Assembly: GCA_028704555.1 (NCBI GenBank)
Contig: JAQWFD010000043.1
Coordinates: 1 to 32,298 of the forward strand
From: Desulfobacterales bacterium
GTDB taxonomy: Bacteria > Desulfobacterota > Desulfobacteria > Desulfobacterales > JAQWFD01
DNA: 32,298 nt
Direction of reading: 5' to 3'
Both the position numbers and the translations under genes were made by a program. The notes beneath the pieces were generated by a model. The model was not told the DNA's origin. It did not search any database and was given only the letters and a program-made list of their open reading frames with translations. This document shows, one piece after another, positions 21,761 to 30,236 of the stretch. Positions within the stretch are counted from its first letter, which is position 1, and each line of letters begins with the position of its first letter.

Positions 21761-21777
21761 AACAATTTCAAATTGTT
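21761..21777. promoter_or_regulatory. Perfect 17-base palindrome upstream of hcp
   Basis: AACAATTT-c-AAATTGTT is an exact inverted repeat in the AT-rich tssC-hcp gap, about 90 bp before the hcp start. The single-base spacer is too tight for an RNA hairpin at full length, so a protein-binding operator is more likely than a terminator. I could not place a convincing -35/-10 pair beside it. Confidence 0.5.
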
Positions 21778-21796
21778 AATTTATCTGTTCTGCACA

Positions 21797-23284
21797 TCAT
21801 GCAGCCGGTGGCGGAAGTTCGGCCACCAGGCGAATCGAGGTGGTTAATTCTTCAAGCTGAAAATGCGGTCTCAAGAATACCACGGCGGTGTAACACCCCG
21901 GTTTCCCCGAAATCTCGCTCACATCGACTCTGGCTTCACGCAGTGGATATTTTGCTTTGATTTCCTGACCGGAATCGTCTTTTCCCAGAACATAATTGCC
22001 GATCCAGCGATTCAAAAAGACCTGCACATTTTCGGCAGTCATAAAGCTTCCGATCTTATCCCGCATGATTGCCTTGATATAATGAGCAAATCGGGATGCT
22101 GCGAGAATGTAGGGCAGTACGGTTGAAATTCTGGCATTGGCATTGGCTTCGGCAGTGTCATAGACTTTGGGCTTCTGTGTGGTCTGCCCCCCGAAGAAAC
22201 AGGCATAATCCGTCGATTTGCAGTGAACCAGGGAAATTAAGCCCAGATCATTCAGCTCTTTTTCCCTTCGGTCGGTGATCGCGATTTCAGTGGGACATTT
22301 CAATGCAATGTCGCCCTCATCCGTCTGGAACGTGTGGGTCGGAAGGCCCTGGACCAGTCCTCCGCCTTCAACCCCGCGGATGGCGGCACACCATTTATAC
22401 TTTGCAAACGCATTGGTGATTCTCTGAGCCAGCGCGTACGCCGGATTTCCCCAAAGATATTTTTTATGATCCCTGCCATCAACATCTTCTTCAAAGCTAA
22501 GGCCTTCGACCGGGACCGTATTGGCCCCATAGGGCAATCTCATCAGAATGTGGGGCAGGGTCAGTGCGACATAACGCGAATCGTCACTGTCTCTGAACGA
22601 TCGCCATTTAATCATTTCCAGACTTTCAAATACTTTGGACAGATCTCTGGGGACACCCAATTGGGTAAAACTTTCCATATCAAACAGCTTTGGATCCGCT
22701 GCAGCGATAAAGGGGGCATGGGCAGCGGCCGCAACGTTGGAAATTTTCTCCAGCAGCGCCATATCCTGGGGGTGACGCCCGAATTCATAGTCCCCGACCA
22801 GCAGGCCGTAAGGATGCCCGCCAAAGGTGCCGTATTCCTCCTCATAGAGTTTTTTGAAAAGCTGACTCTGGTCGAATTCAACGGCCTTTTCCAGATCATT
22901 GAGCAACTCTTTCTGGGTCAGGTTCAGCAACCGAAGTTTCAGGGTCGTACTGGTTTCAGTATTCATTACCAGAAAATGAAGCCCTTTCCAGGATGCTTCA
23001 AGTTTCTGGACCTTTTTGGTATGCATGATTTCATTGAGCTGATCGGTCAGAATCCGGTCAATTTGAGCAATGCGGTCATTGATCATGGCTACCGTATCTG
23101 CGCTGACAGTGATGTTTTCATCAAGTACCTGCGTCACCAGCTCACCGACCAGATCTCGCGCGTACTGCAACTGGGACTTGTCGTTGGCCATTCTTCCATT
23201 GACGATAATTGTATCCAGCAGGCTCAGCTCTTGCGCTTCGACCGTGCCTTCAGCTACCTGGCCTTCTTTTTCTTCACCAGCCAT
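21797..23284 (-). CDS. tssC: T6SS contractile sheath large subunit TssC (VipB)
   Basis: TssC pairs with TssB to build the contractile sheath. The 495-residue protein has the family segments IDRILTDQLNEIMH, SWKGLHFLV, FGGHPYGLLVGDYEF, a central FRDSDDSRYVALTLPHIL and LPYG, and GVEGGGLVQGLPTHTF. It ends with YTAVVFLRPHFQLEEL. The ATG follows GAGGAGG with good spacing. It lies 71 bp after tssB and 124 bp before hcp. Confidence 0.97.
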   Translation of the reverse strand: MAGEEKEGQVAEGTVEAQELSLLDTIIVNGRMANDKSQLQYARDLVGELVTQVLDENITVSADTVAMINDRIAQIDRILTDQLNEIMHTKKVQKLEASWKGLHFLVMNTETSTTLKLRLLNLTQKELLNDLEKAVEFDQSQLFKKLYEEEYGTFGGHPYGLLVGDYEFGRHPQDMALLEKISNVAAAAHAPFIAAADPKLFDMESFTQLGVPRDLSKVFESLEMIKWRSFRDSDDSRYVALTLPHILMRLPYGANTVPVEGLSFEEDVDGRDHKKYLWGNPAYALAQRITNAFAKYKWCAAIRGVEGGGLVQGLPTHTFQTDEGDIALKCPTEIAITDRREKELNDLGLISLVHCKSTDYACFFGGQTTQKPKVYDTAEANANARISTVLPYILAASRFAHYIKAIMRDKIGSFMTAENVQVFLNRWIGNYVLGKDDSGQEIKAKYPLREARVDVSEISGKPGCYTAVVFLRPHFQLEELTTSIRLVAELPPPAA

Positions 23285-23355
23285 ATTTTCCTCCTCTTAA
23301 AAAAACAGGCATTAATGCATCCGATGGGTTAATGCACATGGGTTACTTACCACCT

Positions 23356-23904
23356 TTATTCAGTCGGTTCCGGCGTTTCAGGGCTCGGTTCCGGGTCGGC
23401 GTTACCTTCCGGTGCAGCGGAAAGCGCTTTTAACTCATTAAGATTTTCAGTGTTGTTGATTACATCCTGAATCAGCTTGTCCAGGTCATCGTTGCCGTCG
23501 AGTTTGGTGAGCAGATCCGACAGTCGCTGCCGGGCGTCATAGAGTTTTTTTAATGGACCGACCTGTTTCAGGATGTTGACAGGATTAAAGTCATCCATGT
23601 GGTTGAACTTGAGTTCGATGTTCATTTTGCTGCCGTCATTTGTCAACTTGTTATCCACCTGACAGACCAGTCGGGGATTGATGGCGGACAATACGCCATT
23701 GAAGTTGTCACGGTCTATTTCAACAAATTTCCGATCTTTCAGTTTCGGAAGCGGTTTTTCAGGATTGCCGGACAAATCCGCCATAATGCCGGCAACAAAC
23801 GGGAGTTCCTTCATTTGAATGGCATCCCCGATCTCCACGTCATAGGTAATCTGTACCCTTGGGGGCCGGATACGATCCAGCTTGTGTTGTGTGCTTTCAG
23901 CCAT
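23356..23904 (-). CDS. tssB: T6SS contractile sheath small subunit TssB (VipA)
   Basis: The 182-residue protein carries the family signature PPRVQITYDVEIGDA near the N-terminus, then LPFVAGIMADLSG, and an FVEIDRDNFNGVL segment, followed by LKFNHMDDFNPVNI. The last 20 residues are Pro/Glu-rich. TssB holds the ClpV-recognised helix of the sheath, so recycling by the clpV product is expected. AAAGGAG precedes the ATG. It is 68 bp behind tssA and 71 bp before tssC. Confidence 0.97.
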   Translation of the reverse strand: MAESTQHKLDRIRPPRVQITYDVEIGDAIQMKELPFVAGIMADLSGNPEKPLPKLKDRKFVEIDRDNFNGVLSAINPRLVCQVDNKLTNDGSKMNIELKFNHMDDFNPVNILKQVGPLKKLYDARQRLSDLLTKLDGNDDLDKLIQDVINNTENLNELKALSAAPEGNADPEPSPETPEPTE

Positions 23905-23972
23905 GGTGCTCTCCTTTCATTGTGAGGTATTGCTTGCAAATAAAATGTATCTTAATTTCCGTTTACCGTTCT

Positions 23973-25160
23973 TCAATTCAGGTTAGCCAACCCAAGCAGT
24001 TTGAAAATCTGCTGCAGGTCACGCTCGTCGTTGACCAGTTCCTGAAGCAACTCGGTCAGTGTCATGTTTCCCCATGAAACCGCCCGTTTTACAAGGTAGG
24101 GTGTCGGACTGTGCGGTTCGTGGATCAGAAGATAATCTGCTGCTTCAGAGAGCATTCTGTATGCGGCGGCTCGATTTCTGATAGACAAAAAAGACGGCCT
24201 TTTCCCAAGATCACTGTCTGAGTCATGTTCGCTCTGAATTTCTTCAGAATCTGACGAACTGTCCGGCTCACTGTCGCTGGTTTTTTGTTCCAGGAATGTA
24301 TTTGACAAATTTTCGATTTGCTCGATAATGGTTTTGAATTGATTAAACCCCGGTGATTTATTTCCGGATTTTGCGTCCAGAAAACTGCCCAGATCCGATA
24401 AAATCCCCAAAGAGGCCCTTAAATCAGAACACTGCTTCTCATAAAAAGATTTTGTGGAAAACATCACGCTTCCCAGGAATTTTGGCCGGGTCACTTGTCC
24501 TTCGGATTCGGCACGTTCCAGAACGCTTTTATCTTTTGCGGCCAGCTGCTCCAGTTGATTGGCTTTTTCCCATTGGGAAAAGGTATAGGCATCAACATTG
24601 GCGGTTGACTGAGGCCGGGTAATTGCAAGCATCTTGAGCTTAAATGCGAGTTTTTCGTTCATCCAGTAAAACGGAGAGAGACGACTTTCCAGATCATCTT
24701 CAACCAATTCAGGATAAAGTTGATCCCAGAATTTTTCACATAGCCTGAGAATGAACCTGAGTCCCTCTTTCAGTCCTGCATAGCCATAAAGATGCATCAG
24801 GGATTCGAGCATCCAGACGGCGATCTGCAGGTCTTTGGTACGTTTCTCCAGAGCCTCCGAACAGATTGACCATACCTGGTTCCACTCCGCCTTTTTCAGA
24901 TCCCTGGCCCACACGCCCTGAGGAAGCTGCTCGTTATCTTCCCGCCGGGCCTCGGAGATTTTATCATAGGTGCCTTCATAGCGCAGAAATTCTCCGGCAG
25001 GGTTCTGATCCGATATGGGATTTAACAGCCGGTTCAATCCCAGGGCAAACGGCTCTGTGTCGATATCCGTATTTGAATCCGGGGGTATGGATTCAGCTCT
25101 GTCAGAGGTGGAAGATATCAATTGATCCGATTTTATATTTTTTTCTTCTTCAGTCGTCAT
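23973..25160 (-). CDS. tssA: TssA, T6SS sheath/baseplate cap protein
   Basis: TssA primes baseplate and sheath assembly. After a charged N-terminus, the ImpA_N domain (about 25-155) is recognisable in NPAGEFLRYEGTYDKISEARR, AEWNQVWSICSEALEKRTKD and LQIAVWMLESLMHLYGYAGLK split across helices. The C-terminal part ends in PTPYLVKRAVSWGNMTLTEL and LQQIFKLLG, typical of the short TssA class. A Ser/Asp/Glu-rich stretch (about 295-320) links the halves. The ATG at 25160 is chosen because GGAGG lies five bases upstream; a GTG three bases earlier is too close to it. The 148-bp gap before it holds a structured hairpin element. Confidence 0.93.
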   Translation of the reverse strand: MTTEEEKNIKSDQLISSTSDRAESIPPDSNTDIDTEPFALGLNRLLNPISDQNPAGEFLRYEGTYDKISEARREDNEQLPQGVWARDLKKAEWNQVWSICSEALEKRTKDLQIAVWMLESLMHLYGYAGLKEGLRFILRLCEKFWDQLYPELVEDDLESRLSPFYWMNEKLAFKLKMLAITRPQSTANVDAYTFSQWEKANQLEQLAAKDKSVLERAESEGQVTRPKFLGSVMFSTKSFYEKQCSDLRASLGILSDLGSFLDAKSGNKSPGFNQFKTIIEQIENLSNTFLEQKTSDSEPDSSSDSEEIQSEHDSDSDLGKRPSFLSIRNRAAAYRMLSEAADYLLIHEPHSPTPYLVKRAVSWGNMTLTELLQELVNDERDLQQIFKLLGLANLN

Positions 25161-25185
25161 CACTGCCTCCAGAAAATTGAAGCGA

Positions 25186-25236
25186 TTATCTTATATCCGG
25201 CGGGAGCCTCGCTCCCCTGGAGATGCTATAAGATAA
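25186..25236 (-). promoter_or_regulatory. Structured hairpin element between tssM and tssA
   Basis: The outer stem TTATCTTATA (25186-25195) is perfectly complementary to TATAAGATAA (25227-25236). The inner stem GGGAGC (25202-25207) pairs with GCTCCC (25211-25216) around a three-base loop, with TCC/GGA pairs between. In the tssA messenger the CTCCAG just inside the outer stem (25217-25222) could instead pair with CTGGAG (25167-25172), which includes most of the tssA ribosome binding site. A simple RNA stability element is also possible. Confidence 0.5.
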
Positions 25237-25308
25237 AAGCCGCCTGCTTCTTGCCTTTTGTCTCAAACGAATCGATAGCGCTCCTGAGTCCGCCCGCTGG
25301 GAGCTGAT

Positions 25309-28300
25309 TTATTTTATCGGAAGCGCCTGTAATTCCGGTGCCCTTTGAGGAAAAACGGGCAACACCAGCGGACTTTTTTTCTTGTCCGGACTCAGAAGTT
25401 TCAACCGGATAAATGCGGTGGTCTTTTTTTTGTCCGCCTCCAACGACCTGCCACTTCGCGTGTCAATGGAAAATTTCAACGTGTGGGGTTCGGGATCAGC
25501 GAATTTGTCAAAATCGCTGGCTGCGGCGGCATGCATTCTGACAAACCGTATCAGCGACCATTTATTGCTCAGTTTATAGACAACCGTTTTGTCCTGTATG
25601 CTTACCCCGGGCAGATCCCCTCCGAAAACCGGATAACCCTCTGCGTTTTTTGCCCACCGAAGCGACAGGCCAACCGGATCTCCATAACGCCAGCGCCCGA
25701 TGTGTCCGGAGTCGTTATTGTTGAATTTCTGACCGCCGACCGCCAGTTCCCAATCGATAATCCGGTTGGCTTCAACCTCATGGGTGCGGTTTACCCGGAA
25801 ATCGATATCAAAATCCAGAACAGGGATATTGCCTTCAAACGGTTCGGTTTTGTCGATGTTGGATGAAAAAAATTGTCGAACCGCATCCATACGCGTCAGA
25901 AATTGTACCGTCTCATCGGCTGAAATCGAAAACAGGGGGGCGTTTTCCAGCTCTTTTCTGACGGTCTGGATTTCCTTGTCGAAGCGATGATAAAAATCAT
26001 AAATATCTTCCGGATCGGCCTCAGAGGCGGCATCAATGTCTGATACGTCCGTAAATGGAAATTTTCCGGCCAGCTGCCGGTTGAAAAAAATTTGAATTTT
26101 ACCATATTGATCAATGATGTTTGCGGTTGCAAGCCTCCGGCACTGTTCATAAAGCAGCCGCCTGATCCGGTTTCTTTTTTGCAGAAAGATGTCACCGGAT
26201 TGTTCGCTGACCTGCTGGGCGCTTATTTTCGTAAAATAATTTTTTTCATCGATCGTATCGATTTCAAAAAGAACGAATTTTTCAAGGGTGGAGATTGAAT
26301 TCTCCGGTATTTTATTTTCATACTTTTCAAGCTCGGAAATGATCTTTTCCCATTTGAAAACGATCCTTTTCAACTGATGGTCCTTGATAAACCGGCTGTT
26401 GGATAAGACGGAAATAAGCGGTGCGGCATATTCATTGGCAAGTTGCTTGATGCGATAGCGCTGAAGCTGCAAATAATTTATCAACTCTTCCTTATCGCTC
26501 ACATCAAAGGCTTGCAGGGAAAGCATGCGGGTGCCGGACCACCAGGACAGGTCCTTTCCTTTGATGTTGTATAAACTGTCTGCTTCAAGCAGGCTGTCGA
26601 CCCTTTCAAGCAGAGAAGCCGTTTGCCAGATAATCGTATCGGACAGTGACAGATAGGCATCCGTAAGATCCAGCCGGTCAAGATACCCCAGAAGATAATT
26701 CAACAGCTTGGCGGCGTCTTTAAAATTGCGGATCTCGGAAAAAAGTTCGGATTCACGAATCCGGTTGTCAAACGTTTCGAAAAAGGGCACATAGCTTTGC
26801 GACCGTTCGATGAGATCCTGCACCCTGCTTTCCAGCTGGTCTTTTGCCACACTGCCGATGATCGTTTGAAAATCCGATGAAGCGCTCTGTACCCCGTTAA
26901 CGATAAAATCTTCATAAGGGACAAACAGCTTGACCGCATCGTTGAGATAATCCGAATTCCACCTGGGCCGGGTGCCGGCCGGAATAATCCCGCGGGCTTT
27001 TTTCATCGGCTCAGCCGTCATAAAATCCTGTTTCAGCAGATTGCCCAGATCGGATTTTAATGACAACAGGCCGGCAGATAACATCGGGGTGAGTTTTTCA
27101 TTTTCAACCTGGAGCAGTGGACCGGTCAGGGATGTTTTTATCTGTTTAATGGTGTTTTGAAGGGCCATAAATTTTTCTTCGCCGGCCCTGCATATTTCTT
27201 TCTGAAGATCCGGCCCAAGAAAATTCGACTGATCAATAAAAGACTGTATTTCATCAAACGACTCTCCGAGACTGAACGTATCTTTGAAAATCCATGAAAC
27301 TTCAGGAGCGGCGACCAGTTTTTCAGTCTGGTCGATGGTGTCCAGAAGATCAAGAATCAATTTTTCATCCGGGGCAACGCTGCGGCTGCCGGTCGATATT
27401 TTCTGCAATTTCGCCGACAATGCCCCCAGTTGATCCACAACCGGATTGGATTGAAACAATCGGTCATAAAATTGTTGGATCAGTTTTTTCAGGGTGAAAA
27501 ACTTTGCCTTCAGTTTGAAAATTGTCGGATCAAACACCCGGTACTGGGTTTCGCCCAGGGCCTTGTGATAATATCCGGCATTTTTGTAAAATTCTTCGGG
27601 CAAATCGATATCGAACAGATATTTGACCACCTGGCCCAGTTGATTTAAATTTTTTGTTTCGCCCAGTCCGTTGTATAAATCCGCATAATTTTCAAGCTCT
27701 TTAAGCTGCCGGGAAAATGCCTGAAGCCTTATAAATTCTGGCGTATCTTCAATGCGAAGGATGCTGCCTCCTGCCAAAGACGGGGCCTTTTCCCGGCCTT
27801 CAAAGGGTTCAAAAATAGCCTTTGCTTTATGTATCAGCTGAATATACATGGCTTTTAAAATAATCTTATCGTATGCCCGCACCATGGAATCGTTGATCTT
27901 GTCATGAATGTCACTGAACCATGAAGCGGGAATAAAGGCAAAGGACAGGCTGTGGATACGGGTCATGCCTTTAAAAAGATTCAACGCGCTCTGGTCAAAA
28001 AGAATGGTTGAACTTCCGTGATGAAGGATGTTGTAAAGTTCCAGTCCATCCTGCTGTACCTCTGCCTTATCCCTCAGTTTGTCGACATCTTCTGCAATTT
28101 CCTGAAGCACCGGCAGCAGCGCCTGTTTGTCAGCCTGCAGCCGGCTGCAGGCGCTCCAAAGCCCTAAACTTCCGGCCAGAAACATCACCAGAAACACAAG
28201 CTGAGTGACGAGGACGGCCCGGTTTCTTGATAAATACGCCTGACGCTGTGGACTGGCCAGTCCGTGTTCCTGGAATATTTTTTTTTCAAACAGGTCTTTC

Positions 28301-29418
28301 AGGAAAAACGGCTTTGGAGACGATGCGTCATTATCGGTTCCAATGGTGCTGTTCCCGCAAAAATAGAGTCCTCTGAATATAAATGATTCATGATAGATGC
28401 TCTGCCTGAACAGCCGGTTCAAACAGAGCTGAACCGGCTCCAGCAGGCGATGAAAACTGGCGGGAAACCGAAAGAGGCTGTCTTTGTCCGGGATATCGGT
28501 TTTTTCCGTAAAAAGCTCCAGTTGACACTGATGCAGCTTGCAGGTGATATGTTCAAAGGCCTGATTTGCCCAGTCGTCCGTATACCCGACATCGACCCCA
28601 TACGGGCTTGACCAGCCGAAGATATTATTGCGCAGCCTTTCCGGGATAGAATGGCAAAAACTGCTGAAACCCTCTATCTGATCGCATCGGGTTACCAGGA
28701 CATATACCGGGAACCGGATTCCAAGGGTTTTTTGTGCATGCCAGAGTTTTTTTTGGATCGCATCGAATTTTTGAGATATATTTTTTAAATCCGGCTCATT
28801 ACCGTTTTCAACGCCGATCAGGTCTGTGCAGGGAATCGTCACAACGACACCGTCTATAGGGCGCTGGGAGCGATGCTTCTGAAGCAGCCTTAACAACTGC
28901 CGCCACCTTTTTTCATCACTGGTTGCGCCGTCTTTTCGAAGCACCAGATCTCCGGCGATATCCAGAACCAGACCCTTTTCAAACATCCACCAGGCGCAGG
29001 CCTTTTTCACTTCGGGCCCTTGCCCGAAAGGACTTCCCAGGGGCAGCTCCAGATTGCTTTGACAAAGCGCGGTGGTTTTCCCGGACTGCGACTGACCCAG
29101 CATCAGAATCCATGGCATGTGATAGCGGAAATTTTTATCGGAAACACTGGATTTCAAAAGTTTGAGCGCCGCTGAAAAAGATTTTCGAAGCTCCAGAGCT
29201 GAAAACCGCGCGGGTGGATCAGGTTTTTTTACCGGCTCACCGGAACCGGATGGCTGATCCGGTCTCTGGGCTGCCTGTTTTTCTGAAGCTTTTTTCTCGG
29301 CTGATCGGAAAATAAAAACGATGAGGGTTGCAACAACCAGAATAAGGGAGATAACGCCGCTTATCACATAGGGAAGATGGTGTGCTAATTTCATAATGAA
29401 CTGATCGAGCATTCCCAT
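25309..29418 (-). CDS. tssM: T6SS inner-membrane channel protein TssM (IcmF)
   Basis: TssM spans the envelope and contacts TssJ in the periplasm and TssL in the inner membrane. The 1369-residue protein has an N-terminal membrane helix (about 17-37), a cytoplasmic NTPase domain with Walker A GQSQSGKT (108-115), DLVLRKDGA and the IcmF segment PIDGVVVTIPCTDLIG, a second membrane helix (about 404-425), and a long periplasmic part ending with FPVFGGDLPGVSI-like and WSLIRFVRMHAA segments in the IcmF C-terminal region. It is longer than the roughly 1100-1200 residues common in the family. Only one hydrophobic span is obvious at the N-terminus where two are usual. It starts 10 bp after tssL. Confidence 0.96.
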   Translation of the reverse strand: MGMLDQFIMKLAHHLPYVISGVISLILVVATLIVFIFRSAEKKASEKQAAQRPDQPSGSGEPVKKPDPPARFSALELRKSFSAALKLLKSSVSDKNFRYHMPWILMLGQSQSGKTTALCQSNLELPLGSPFGQGPEVKKACAWWMFEKGLVLDIAGDLVLRKDGATSDEKRWRQLLRLLQKHRSQRPIDGVVVTIPCTDLIGVENGNEPDLKNISQKFDAIQKKLWHAQKTLGIRFPVYVLVTRCDQIEGFSSFCHSIPERLRNNIFGWSSPYGVDVGYTDDWANQAFEHITCKLHQCQLELFTEKTDIPDKDSLFRFPASFHRLLEPVQLCLNRLFRQSIYHESFIFRGLYFCGNSTIGTDNDASSPKPFFLKDLFEKKIFQEHGLASPQRQAYLSRNRAVLVTQLVFLVMFLAGSLGLWSACSRLQADKQALLPVLQEIAEDVDKLRDKAEVQQDGLELYNILHHGSSTILFDQSALNLFKGMTRIHSLSFAFIPASWFSDIHDKINDSMVRAYDKIILKAMYIQLIHKAKAIFEPFEGREKAPSLAGGSILRIEDTPEFIRLQAFSRQLKELENYADLYNGLGETKNLNQLGQVVKYLFDIDLPEEFYKNAGYYHKALGETQYRVFDPTIFKLKAKFFTLKKLIQQFYDRLFQSNPVVDQLGALSAKLQKISTGSRSVAPDEKLILDLLDTIDQTEKLVAAPEVSWIFKDTFSLGESFDEIQSFIDQSNFLGPDLQKEICRAGEEKFMALQNTIKQIKTSLTGPLLQVENEKLTPMLSAGLLSLKSDLGNLLKQDFMTAEPMKKARGIIPAGTRPRWNSDYLNDAVKLFVPYEDFIVNGVQSASSDFQTIIGSVAKDQLESRVQDLIERSQSYVPFFETFDNRIRESELFSEIRNFKDAAKLLNYLLGYLDRLDLTDAYLSLSDTIIWQTASLLERVDSLLEADSLYNIKGKDLSWWSGTRMLSLQAFDVSDKEELINYLQLQRYRIKQLANEYAAPLISVLSNSRFIKDHQLKRIVFKWEKIISELEKYENKIPENSISTLEKFVLFEIDTIDEKNYFTKISAQQVSEQSGDIFLQKRNRIRRLLYEQCRRLATANIIDQYGKIQIFFNRQLAGKFPFTDVSDIDAASEADPEDIYDFYHRFDKEIQTVRKELENAPLFSISADETVQFLTRMDAVRQFFSSNIDKTEPFEGNIPVLDFDIDFRVNRTHEVEANRIIDWELAVGGQKFNNNDSGHIGRWRYGDPVGLSLRWAKNAEGYPVFGGDLPGVSIQDKTVVYKLSNKWSLIRFVRMHAAAASDFDKFADPEPHTLKFSIDTRSGRSLEADKKKTTAFIRLKLLSPDKKKSPLVLPVFPQRAPELQALPIK

Positions 29419-29428
29419 GTTTGTCCCG

Positions 29429-30208
29429 CTATAAAACCAATGAGTTTCCGTTTAAAATATGTTCAACGACCCTGATCAGATCTTCCGTGACATTGCTCCA
29501 TATGGCGCTGGATACCACGATATACACCAGGACCAGAATCAGAATCGCCCCGATCCATTTGCGCATGGACGGCAGTTTTTTCCCGCTGTCCTTGCTCAGG
29601 GTATAGGCATAGGTATCAGGAAAAAGACGTCGGGTTTCATCTTGAAGATCCGGATTTTTATGAAAAATAAAAGAGTAAAGCTGCTTGCGGTAGCAGTCGA
29701 TCCGGCCGGAATCGTCAGCGTCACGGTATTTTCCGCGAAAGCCCAGAGATAACGAAAACAGATATATTCCCGCTATCTCGATCAATGTCGGATCATGGTT
29801 TTTCAACAGGCTGTCGAGTTGATTGAAAAATTTTTCACCGGCGGCATTCGTCCCGAAGAGTTCAAATTCCATGAGATTGGATTTCCATGCTTCCCTGCCG
29901 TCCCACTTCATGCTCAGAAAAATCTCATCGGCCAAAGCGGCCATTACATATTGCGCTTCCATGTAAAAATTGGCGCTGTATTCTCCGCCATGACCGCGTG
30001 CCTCCTGAAGCTGTCGTTTCAGTACATACAGCAACCGGGCATGTATCTGATGGGACAACTCTTTTTCGGGGGCGGCGGTTTGAATCAAACCGGCATCCGA
30101 TGGGTTTGCATCCTTTGATTCAATATGCTGTTTCTGGCAGATGAGTTCATTGTAAAACTCATGAAACTGCTGCATGAGAAAAGAATTAAATAATTGTGTA
30201 TGATTCAT
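29429..30208 (-). CDS. tssL: T6SS inner-membrane protein TssL (DotU)
   Basis: The 259-residue protein has the DotU cytoplasmic domain: YVMAALADEIFLSMKWDGREAW split over two helices, then FELFGTNAAGEKFFNQLD, EIAGIYLFSLSLGFRGKYR and the RKQLYSFIFHK helix. A single C-terminal membrane helix (about 218-238) anchors it. There is no OmpA/Pal-type peptidoglycan-binding extension after the helix, only about 20 residues. In other T6SSs such an extension, or a separate TagL, ties the complex to the wall. It follows tssK by 28 bp and precedes tssM by 10. Confidence 0.96.
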   Translation of the reverse strand: MNHTQLFNSFLMQQFHEFYNELICQKQHIESKDANPSDAGLIQTAAPEKELSHQIHARLLYVLKRQLQEARGHGGEYSANFYMEAQYVMAALADEIFLSMKWDGREAWKSNLMEFELFGTNAAGEKFFNQLDSLLKNHDPTLIEIAGIYLFSLSLGFRGKYRDADDSGRIDCYRKQLYSFIFHKNPDLQDETRRLFPDTYAYTLSKDSGKKLPSMRKWIGAILILVLVYIVVSSAIWSNVTEDLIRVVEHILNGNSLVL

Positions 30209-30236
30209 AGGACGCCGGCTTAAATATCGGTAAAAA

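Noticed and set aside
22334..23332. 332-codon plus-strand open frame
   Set aside because: Antisense shadow of tssC, which is highly conserved on the minus strand.
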